Assembly (NCBI GenBank): GCA_009741485.1
Contig: CM019227.1
Location: 10,827,647 to 10,891,646 of the forward strand
Direction of reading: 5' to 3'
DNA: 64,000 nt
Source of the DNA: Malurus cyaneus samueli
Taxonomy: Eukaryota > Chordata > Aves > Passeriformes > Maluridae
Shown: one piece after another, positions 46,161 to 64,000 of the stretch
Layout: every line of letters begins with the position of its first letter
How positions within the stretch are numbered: the stretch's first letter is position 1
Program-made: the position numbers and the translations under genes
The notes under the pieces: model-generated
Seen by the model: the letters and a program-made list of their open reading frames with translations, nothing else
Told to the model about the DNA's origin: nothing
Databases searched by the model: none

Positions 46161-49100
46161 CAATACCTCACAAAGATTTTAAGAAGGAAAGAAAAAAGAG
46201 AGAACTTTAGTGGGCAGGTACCTTGTAAATTATTTTAAATATGCTGTTGTTTGAGACCACCTGACTGATTACTTTCCTATTCTTGCTAACGTCATTATTG
46301 CTTTAATTTTTGTGATCATGGGATGCTTTCAGATAGACGGAAATACTATCATCACCTTTTTTTTCAAGGCACTAAGAATTTATCCCTTAATAAGTTTGGT
46401 TTCTTTTTATTTGACTCTTGCAGTTTCAAATAAAGTTAGTGGCAGTAACAAGGTAATTGTATTAGAGTCCAGTCTGAATCACCAGGTTTTGCAAACATTG
46501 CTTCATCTGTTAAGACCTTGCAGGGTGAAGCAATGTGCCTCTGTAGTTTAAACCAGAGTCCTTTGTTGTTTCTGCTGTTTGGAGAGCACCTACCTGAGAG
46601 CTGCCTGTGACTGCAGAGCTGAGGGGTTGGCTACCAGGCTGAAGCTGCAAAGCTGTACCTCAAACCCCTTTGACTTTAATCTGGATTTACACAGCTACTC
46701 TGTTTTTAAATCAGAACAGTATTCCAAGTTAGAACTTTAGATCCTGAGCTTGAAGAGATCATAGCAGAAGGAATAAAGCAGAAAGGGAGAGATGCTAAAT
46801 TCCTTAAAGGTATTTACATGACAAACTTCTTGCAAAACTTGTTTAAAAACAGAGGTTTGAATTTGCTATAGCAATTTCTTTCTTTGAGTTAGGAAAGAGC
46901 ATATTGTTGGCCTCAGGTTTTCTCACAGGCTATTTTCCTTTATTGGAGATGACATTTTTATATTACATGCTTTTGACTTCTTCAAGTGGCAACTGAAGCA
47001 ATTTATCTGCAATTCTGGGGCCTCAAAGACATGAATGTCACATAGCCCCTAATAACTGTCCAAATGTATAATCTGACTCAGCAGCTCCCAGTCCAAAGGT
47101 TACCTGGGATTTTATCGTACTTACTGTGGGATTTCCATGGATTATGGTTAACTGCAGGGTTTTTTTTATCTCACAGTAATTTATGTGTCAAAGACTTGAT
47201 TGAATTTAGAAGCTTACCTTGATTCTTTACTAAAGTTTCAGTCCTCAGAATCATATACTCATAAAATCTGGAAAATATACTGTGTTTTTTTCAAACTCAG
47301 ATTTCTTGTAATGATAGAAGTTCCTTTCATCTTGCATTGCAACATTAGGAAAAAATATTTCCTAAAAGATGAAGCTCAGTGAATCCATCTGACTTTTGTT
47401 TTCAGATTTTCTTTACATAAAAGCTGTGTAGCTCCATTTCTGGCAATGTGAAGGCACAGTTACGATTGATTAGAAACAGGACTATTTCCTGCAGATGCCA
47501 AAATTGAATCAGTCTCCTCTTTTTTTGAGAGAATCTGTTTGTTGAGGTTTTTTTTCAGGAGAAAAATGAAAACTTGTGGCAGATTAAACAAAAGGTAACT
47601 TGGTTTCAGGCATGCAACCGCAGGAACGAGTCTACTGAGTAGGATGATAATGTTATCTCTCAGAACTCTATTCTGTGAATGTCTGTGGAGATTGTTGAGA
47701 GTTGTCAATCTCTTTTTGAGCTGTAGAGAGCTAACACCAGCAAATCAGCATGCATTAATTATAAATTACTGTTTTTATTAATATTACAAAAATGAACTTG
47801 GAGGGCAAAAATGCAATAGTATTTGGCTCAATGGAATTAAATAGAACCTGGATTATAATTATTCAGGTGCACTGGAATACATTCCTTGGGAAGTCCTGGG
47901 GGAAGAGTGAAAGTGTCCTGGGCTTTTTGAGGAAGATCAAAGTCAAACGAAAGAGAGCCTGGAGATGAAGTCTGGGATTTTGTTCACTTGCAATGTGATA
48001 AAATCAGAAAGTGTCATTCTTCTGTTTTATTCTCTCTCTCACCACATCGGAAGTTTCAAGTTTTTCAAATTAACTTTTTCAATCAGCTCTTGAACTGTGG
48101 GGCTTTTGAAAAGGGAAGAAATTTTGTTATGCCTTTAACAGTGTGTGCTCTCTTAAGACAGTAAGATGAAAACTTTGGTGATTGGAGAAGTGTCTTTTCT
48201 AACACAAGTTTTGAAATACATAAGTCTGAGGATGCTGCCTGTTACTTCATTATAGTCTGGACTGCAGTTGTCTCCAGTTTTAAGGACAATCTTGGGATCT
48301 TACCTGGGTTTTTGTGCAGAATTATTGATTCTTTAAATAGCATGAATATTCAGTTAAAAAAAAAACGTGAAAGGCTTTCTGAACCCAGTGTCATATAAGT
48401 TTTCTTTTGTCTCACAAAATCAGGAGCTGTCTTTAAAGGCTTCTTCATGAACAGAGGCTTTAAAGGGCTAAATCTTACTGTTTAGTTTGCCTAAAAGACT
48501 GTCAGAAGGAACTCTTTCCATTTTCAGAGCAGAAGTGCTAAGGGCTAAAATGCTTTCCAGGGCTAATTTGAGGTTCCAGAGACATTTAAAAAACAACTAG
48601 TCTTTTTCTTTCAACTCATGGGCTCTAAAACAATTTTTACAAATATCTGAACTAATTGCAGATGTAAGTGATCTTATATAGCTGGGATTTTCAGTATCCA
48701 GATTGGATAAGAGCACACTAGAGAAGGCAGTACACTTACCTACCACTTTATTATTGCCTTTGCTGGAATCTAACAACTTTTGTGAACAGCGTTGGCAATC
48801 TTTGAGGAAGATTCTGCCCCACGAAATTGTCACAGAATTTTTTTTGCAACTTAGTTGACCTTTACTTTAGCAAGGTCTACCAAAGCATAAACTTTTCAAA
48901 AGTTCAGTGAATAGATACTGCTGCAAATACAGCTTTCTGAGCCCATCAAAAGGTTATTTTCAGGATGTTGTGTGTTAATAACTACTACAATGAGAGAAAC
49001 TTTTAAAAAAGTGATTTTGCTACTTTGGGGGTGAGCGGCAGGGGAAGAGGTTCTTTGGCAATGCTCTCCTTGCCTTAGAAAGCTGAGCCTAAATTTTGAC

Positions 49101-51030
49101 CTAAGACCCGTTGTGATTTTGAGGCCTCCTTAACTGAAATGTAAATGTATTTATTATGTACCTGATTCTTGCTGCTTTTGAAGATTTTCCAACTTCCCTC
49201 ACATTAACTGGCTCACACATACATGCTAGAATGAAGCAAGTGTGAGGCACTCTGAAAAGGAACGTTGCCAACCTCTACCTGAAACTGAAACAAGATCACC
49301 AAACTCAACAAGTATCAAGTGGCAGCTTTTTCCACCTGCTTCTGTCCTTATCCTCACCTCAACCTAGCTATGAAAAATCTACTTCCTATGCACTCTTTAG
49401 GCTCACCTACCCAATTCAACAAATGTTCTTTTTCTTTTTTCCTTTTCCTCCAAATCTCTGGTCTCAAAATTAGTTGTGCATCAGCTATTTGTGCTTATAC
49501 CCAAGTGGCCATACTTGCAACACGTTATTTCCTGGATAGTGGATTAGCAATAACACTTTAATTTGTGCCAATTCATTATCTCTGAAGTGTTCTTACTGCA
49601 GCAAAATTTGAGTTTTTGTTTGGTTTTAATGCATTTGCATTAACCAAAACTCATAGCACAGACACAGACAAGAAACTGAATTCAGGGGAATTTCCCTGAA
49701 AAAAAAAATCTACTAGGGCTTCCCAACTAATTTCAAGGTGGTTACAGTTAACCATCACTTTCAAAACAAACATACAAATGAAATGTGTGTGGGTATTTTT
49801 TTAACTTCCTTTTCATAACACTAGTGTATTGTAAACTGCATGGAATAAACCTGGTTTTTCCCTTTTAAAGTGTGATGTCTTACATTTGTCTTTTCTAAAT
49901 GCACTGATGGGTATTAATGCTGTGATATTACTGATAATTCCTAGATTAGCACTTCTGATGTAAAATGTAGTTGCAGTTTTGTGCAGGGATTCAAAGCATT
50001 CACACTTTCTCCTTTGTAAAGGAGATGTAACCTGTACTGCTGCCCCAAAGACTTTGGCACAAAAAAAAGGTACATTTAATCAGAATTTCATTTTAACAGT
50101 TTAATCCATTTTAAGTGCAAAACACATTCTATTAATTCCTTATACATCCAGCAACTTCAGTGAAATTGTGTGCATCTGTATTTTCATCAGACTGTCCTAC
50201 TAAAGTATTTGCACTTTAGAGTCAACCAGCACATTTTCAACCCAAATTCCTACTCTATGTGTTTCTTTGAATGTTTTCACAAGTTAGAAGAAGAGAGAGC
50301 ATAAAAGGGAACTGTCTGTCCTGAACTGGAAACCAGGTTATAAAGGAGACATAAAGGAGTAAATCATTAGCAACCCTTAAAACATTCATTGGCACTAATT
50401 TTCCTTTCAGTGGGAAGTTTCACTTCAGAAAGATGAAAATGATCCTGCAAATTCCCCTTTTAGTGTGCTGTTCATTTTCAGTGTGCTGAGGTCGTGCCTG
50501 GTAGTCACAAACACATAGTCCATATGTGTGTGGCATTGTCGAGACTGTAATGTGGACAATTTCATGAGAGATCCTGTGTTAAGTTTCCACTACTTTTCAT
50601 AATGGCCCTGGAATTGTGTGGAAAGCTACACAAGGGAGTTTGTGTTTGTCCTGGTCTAGAGTGGGGATTTGCTACTAGTGAAAGGCTTCTTAGCTAGAGT
50701 GATCTTCAGCATATAATTTGATTAGGGCTGATTCAAATCTAGGTGATTATTTATTGAAATATTCAGTTCTAGAGTTCCCAAGAAACCATTTTGAACTTTA
50801 ATACTACATGGAACATAGTTCAAGTAACATTGACACAGACCAGCGCAAGGCAGAGGTTTCAGGACTAAAAATTCTCTCTCATTAAGAAAAATATGTCCAA
50901 GATGAGAACAGAATGTCATTCGTACTCGTCACTAAAAATGCGTTCTTAGAAAAGGAAACCAACCAACACCCCTCCTCCGCCCCGAGAGAAAAAAATACCA
51001 AACTAAACAAAAAAACCCAAGGGGCAACAG
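46161..51030 (+). other. KCTD5-UBE2I gap or extended 3'UTR, nothing coding recognised
   Basis: 4.9 kb of AT-rich sequence with an AATAAA at 49844-49849 followed by tgtgatgtcttac and tttgtcttttc (plausible downstream element). Open frames here are short and without domains. I saw no CR1 copy or RNA gene. Confidence 0.6.
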
Positions 51031-51248
51031 CCAGGCCCCAAGTGCGGTGCAGGCCGCCCCTCGCTCCCCCGGCTCTGTGAGGGGCTGTCCCGCCCGCTCT
51101 CAGCCCCGGCCGCTCCTCCCAGCGCTCGGGGCCGCGGGCGGGGCCGGGCCCGGCTCCAGCACTGCCCCACACACTGCGCGCTCCCCACCGCCACCGCCGC
51201 TCCGGCGCTCTCGGGTCACGGGCGGCTCTCGCGGCGCCGGAGGTAAAT

Positions 51249-51335
51249 AAACACTGAGGGAGCGTTCTGCCGGAGCCAAACACTGAGGGAGCGTTCTGCC
51301 GGAGCCAAACACTGAGGGAGCGTTCTGCCGGAGCC
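51249..51335 (+). repeat. 29-bp tandem repeat, three exact copies, in UBE2I CpG island
   Basis: The unit begins aaacactgagggagcgttct and ends in gccggagcc. Three copies occur head to tail without mismatch. It lies about 300 bp upstream of the likely first-exon donor. Confidence 0.95.
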
Positions 51336-51628
51336 GGCGGAGGAGGGCACGGGGAGCGCTCGGCTCTGTGGGAGCTCCGCTCGGCCCTGTCCGGTGCTCC
51401 GCGCTCAGGCACTGCTCGGGCACCTCTGGGTCCTGTGCGGCGAGCGTGCGTGAGGCGTGACGTGGGACCGCGGACGGGTCGGGCCGAGGGACATAATAGT
51501 GCGAGCGCGCTCCGCGGCGAGGCGAGAGGGAGGGAAACTCTGGAGTGGAGACAAAGCAGGGGGAGCGGGAACATCCGGGTCACTGGCGCGGCCTCGATCC
51601 GGGACACGCGCGGCGGCGGCGGCTCTCG

Positions 51629-60929
<9,301 letters not shown>

Positions 60930-61501
60930 GCATTTGTCATGCAGCATCTTAAAAAGGAAGGGATTGGTTTGGCAAGAACTTGTTTACAAAACTTTTGCAA
61001 AATCTAATGTTGCTATGTACAATTAATATCCACTTAAGGGGAGGGGGTTGTATGTGTGCCATTTTCCATATTCGCCAGTTGTATACAGTTCTAAATTTGC
61101 TGAATTGCCCCCAGTTTTTTCATACAGGGTCTCTTCCTTCAGTCTTTTGTATTTTTGATTGTTATGTAAAACTTGCTTTTATTTTAATATTGATGTCAGT
61201 ATTTCAACTGCTGTAAAATTATAAACTTTTATACTTCTATAAATTCACTAGTATCTCTAGTTACTTTGCTATCTGATGCAGGCATGCTTTAAAATGTTAG
61301 AACTATATTTAGCCTCTAGCTGGCTGTATGAAAAAATCATGCCCTCCACCCCCTTCCCTCCCTGAATTTGTTTTTCTATCTTTCAGAAACTAGGTTGTTA
61401 TTGCTTAAGAGCCTCTGAGATCCAAAGTTAGCCAGCATCCTTATTCTGCATCACTTTCTTTGTGTTTATATGGCATTCTGTCTGTGTTGCTGTTTAGAGT
61501 A

Positions 61502-61507
61502 AATAAA
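61502..61507 (+). terminator. UBE2I: AATAAA poly(A) signal of UBE2I
   Basis: gtaaataaactg lies 570 bp after the stop, followed by a T/G-rich stretch (gggctttgtttcattt). This is a likely 3' end of the UBE2I mRNA at about 61525. Confidence 0.7.
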
Positions 61508-61529
61508 CTGTTTATATAAAGGGCTTTGT

Positions 61530-62720
61530 TTCATTTATCTTCATTAAAATTATTAAAAGACTGCCATTTAAATGGCCGTGAACACAATTCAGTGCAAGTC
61601 CTGTTTTTAAGGCCTGTGATGCTACATTTGGCTTTTGGTTAGATGTTGCCTCCATTTATTTTGCCTGTCTTGACCTGGAGCACAAATGTGGCCCTTCCTT
61701 GGGCCCTGTGTGGCGACTGCAGCACATCAATTCTGCTCAGTTCCTTAAGCAGTGTGCATCCTCTGACTCACTACTGACCAATTGCTTATTGTGCTTAATG
61801 GGATTGGCATACTGCTGTGATGATGTTAATATAAAATGTGCATTAGACTGATACAAACAATAATAGAACCTGTCCAAGGAATGGTGAGGATTTTTAATGG
61901 TACTTATTTATCAGAAATAATTCTGTGCCTTCTTCTATCTGTTAATGCATATAGCTTTTAGGAAAAGGACGTGCTCTATACAATTTCCTTCTGTAAAGGA
62001 AATCAGTTACATGAAAATAACTTACATAATTGATGTCAAACTGATACACCCTCTTAGTAAACTTCCACTGCTTTTTGAAATTGTATTTTTTTTAGACAAA
62101 ATCGTTCTGCAAAACAAGAAAATGTGAAAAGCTTTGTTCCATCTGAACTTAGCTTCTTCAGTGCTTGCTATTAAAAAAATGGCTACTGCTCAACACTTTA
62201 AGCTATTGTAGGTGATACAGATCTGTCTGCTTGTCTGCATTACAGCTTTGTAATGGAAAAGCACTCCTCTAACTTAGAATAGCTAACAGCCTCACATTGT
62301 TGTCACTCCTTTAGAAATTGTGTTGGGTAGCACTGATGAACCTGTGATCTGAAATTTCACTGCACAGTTCTGAGTATGAAATGCCAAAACACTGTTGTTC
62401 AGGATAGTATCGGAGTTAATAACACAAGCAATGCAAGTTGCTGAAAAGACATACTGACATGTTAAAGAATTGCCAGGGAGCATTTTTCTCCTTTTAAACT
62501 TAATCAGTTTAACTAGATGAAGTAGTTGAAATGCATATGGCAAGGTTCAAGCCTGCAAGAAATCAGAGACTCCTTCGGTGGTAGGTACCATGAACAAGGC
62601 AAGAGCTTAGCCATGTTTTCCTGTTGAAATACAGACCAGAAGATAAGTTTACCTAATACACCATTTGTTAAAAATAATCCCTATAAACCACTTTCCAGAC
62701 ATGCTGATTAGAATATAAGG
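61530..62720. other. Intergenic region between convergent UBE2I and TSR3
   Basis: About 1.2 kb of AT-rich sequence with no CR1, RNA gene or coding frame that I can support. Confidence 0.65.
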
Positions 62721-62723
62721 TTG

Positions 62724-62729
62724 TTTATT
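62724..62729 (-). terminator. TSR3: AATAAA poly(A) signal candidate of TSR3 (minus strand)
   Basis: tttatt on the + strand is AATAAA on the minus strand, about 200 bp after the TSR3 stop. Confidence 0.5.
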
Positions 62730-62926
62730 TTTTACTTGTAACTAAGATTCAAGCTCCTTACAAAATAATTTAACATTCCATACTTACCTAAAAATGAAAT
62801 AATCTAGACCCCTCATGTATAAAAAGACTGAGAAACCTGCATAGAGATTGAGGTTTGCAAAGCACCAAGTTACAGGTGAACGAGACACACTCAAGTGTTC
62901 AGGAGAAAATTTCTTTATACAAGGTG

Positions 62927-63077
62927 TTACAGCTCCTCAGGATTATTTGGAATTTTTATTCCTTGTGGCACTTCTATTTCTTCTGGACTGTTCTCATCAG
63001 TGCTTTCACTGCTTTCAGTGGAATCATCTGGATTGCTCATGCTGTCTTCCTCAGAGTCTTCCCTGCTTTGAGCTAGA
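62927..63077 (-). CDS. TSR3: TSR3 terminal exon, acidic tail
   Basis: 151 nt after a tgtttccag acceptor, encoding LAQSREDSEEDSMSNPDDST and ESSESTDENSPEEIEVPQGI, then KIPNNPEEL. The stop TAA complements 62927-62929. This tail is poorly conserved between species and is identified from its phase and position. Confidence 0.8.
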
Positions 63078-63219
63078 CTGGAAACATTTTTCAGGATTAT
63101 AAAAGCAAAACAACTTAACAGTAAGAAAAATAATATTTGAATTAAATTTTGTTACCCTGAGGAATTGACTGGCCTGTTGGGATTATAAAATTCTTTTTCT
63201 AAGTCAACATCAAATGGAT
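62927..63219 (-). CDS. TSR3: 18S rRNA aminocarboxypropyltransferase TSR3, last two coding exons (partial)
   Basis: TSR3 transfers the 3-amino-3-carboxypropyl group of S-adenosylmethionine to the hypermodified 18S rRNA nucleotide in late 40S maturation. Only the C-terminal part is here: exon 63219-63156 and terminal exon 63077-62927 (minus strand). The first encodes DPFDVDLEKEFYNPNRPV, the motif that follows the catalytic domain in vertebrate TSR3. The second encodes an acidic Ser/Asp/Glu-rich tail ending PQGIKIPNNPEEL, then TAA. Phases agree (GG|T). The catalytic domain lies beyond the window. In humans BAIAP3 sits between UBE2I and TSR3; it is not seen here. Confidence 0.88.
63156..63219 (-). 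CDS. TSR3: TSR3 penultimate exon
   Basis: 64 nt between acceptor ttctttttccag and donor gtaaca on the minus strand. It encodes (D)PFDVDLEKEFYNPNRPVNSS. The DPFDVD and NPNRPV blocks match vertebrate TSR3. Confidence 0.9.
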
Positions 63220-64000
63220 CTGGAAAAAGAAGGAAAAACTGCAGAAGATGAAAAAAGCATTTTTTAAACCATATGCCTTCATTTTCATAGATTATTGGCA
63301 GGGAGGGGAAGGCACAGAAAGTCTGGTTCACATTTCTCGTAAGTTCATCATAGTTGTTTGATGAATTAACTAGTTAGGCTTCCACCAAGCAAGAGGATGG
63401 TTTAATTCACTACCACAGCAAAGAGATCGAAGTTCAGAGCAATTGAAGTCTGTTGACATCTCCTTACAGTATGAGCCCCTGACCTGTTTTACGGGGTTTA
63501 ATCACTGTGAAAGGAAAATGTTAATTAGGATAATCTCCTCATATGCTCTTGCTTATTTGCCTTTCTTTGTGCTGTCTTGAATGAGACCAAGTACTTACCT
63601 GTGAACACAACCTGGGATTCTAATACTAGATTCCAATAAATTACTGGAAGAGTTTGGGAATAAAGTACTTATTGTAAATTATTTTAAATGTCTTTATAGG
63701 TCCAATTTTAAGCATCTTGATTGAGAGCTATATAAATACATACATACTGTTTTACAATATAAAGGTCCTTCTTAGGGTTATGTATAACTAACTTGCTGAC
63801 TGTATGCCTACATTAGTTTCATAGTTCCTTCTCAATTACTAGTCTTTTTACTAATACTCTGCTTTTAACATGTGTACAAAAACCAAGCATCATATTTTCC
63901 TTTTGCTCCTAGGTTTTCCAATTTGGTTAGCTGAAAAAGGGTAGATGCTTCACAGTTCAGCTGTGAATATACTATCTATGCATTAAATTGCTTTAGTCAT
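63220..64000 (-). other. TSR3: TSR3 intron (partial), no further exon found
   Basis: I searched the minus strand for the preceding exon and found none. A donor-like ttcacag|gtaagt at about 63598 has no TSR3-like coding sequence before it. The catalytic exons are expected beyond 64000. Confidence 0.6.

Noticed and set aside
63595..63640. Additional TSR3 exon before a donor-like ttcacag|gtaagt on the minus strand
   Set aside because: The sequence before this site does not translate to TSR3 catalytic-domain residues, and the required phase does not fit.

Overview
The window is about 64 kb of vertebrate, most likely avian, nuclear DNA in draft-quality assembly (one N at 27913). Bird origin is inferred from CR1 LINE fragments, compact introns and the close packing of PDPK1, KCTD5, UBE2I and TSR3. 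I cannot name the species. All coding calls rest on exon-by-exon conceptual translation, with splice sites read by eye and reading phase checked across every junction.

Layout: 1-7682 is the upstream part of PDPK1 intron 1. PDPK1 (+) covers 7683-19178 with thirteen coding exons, from Tyr-9 to the stop. Only the short first coding exon lies outside the window. A 3'UTR of about 5 kb probably runs to a poly(A) signal at 24214. KCTD5 (+) starts about 240 bp further on, in a CpG island, and ends at 43794. It has six standard coding exons plus two previously unexpected exon candidates. A gap with possible KCTD5 3'UTR follows, then the UBE2I CpG island (about 51040-52150). UBE2I (+) coding exons run from 55193 to 60929. 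The last two coding exons of TSR3 (-) lie at 62927-63219, convergent with UBE2I.

Function: PDPK1 phosphorylates the activation loop of AKT and other AGC kinases. KCTD5 is a BTB adaptor for CUL3 ubiquitin ligase and is known to act on G-beta-gamma, which also feeds into AKT signalling. UBE2I (UBC9) is the single SUMO E2 enzyme. TSR3 is the aminocarboxypropyl transferase that modifies 18S rRNA. They are neighbours and not an operon; each seems to have its own promoter.

Most notable: (1) a diverged, open, in-phase duplicate of KCTD5 exon 5 at 33629-33745; (2) a small KCTD5 exon candidate at 40363-40421 giving an acidic alternative C-terminus; (3) a textbook U12-type intron in the PDPK1 kinase domain; (4) two separate one-base losses in KCTD5 exon 1, probably assembly errors; (5) a 24-bp perfect match with a CTCF-like core shared by the KCTD5 promoter and an intronic CR1; (6) a perfect 18-bp-stem hairpin in KCTD5 intron 1.
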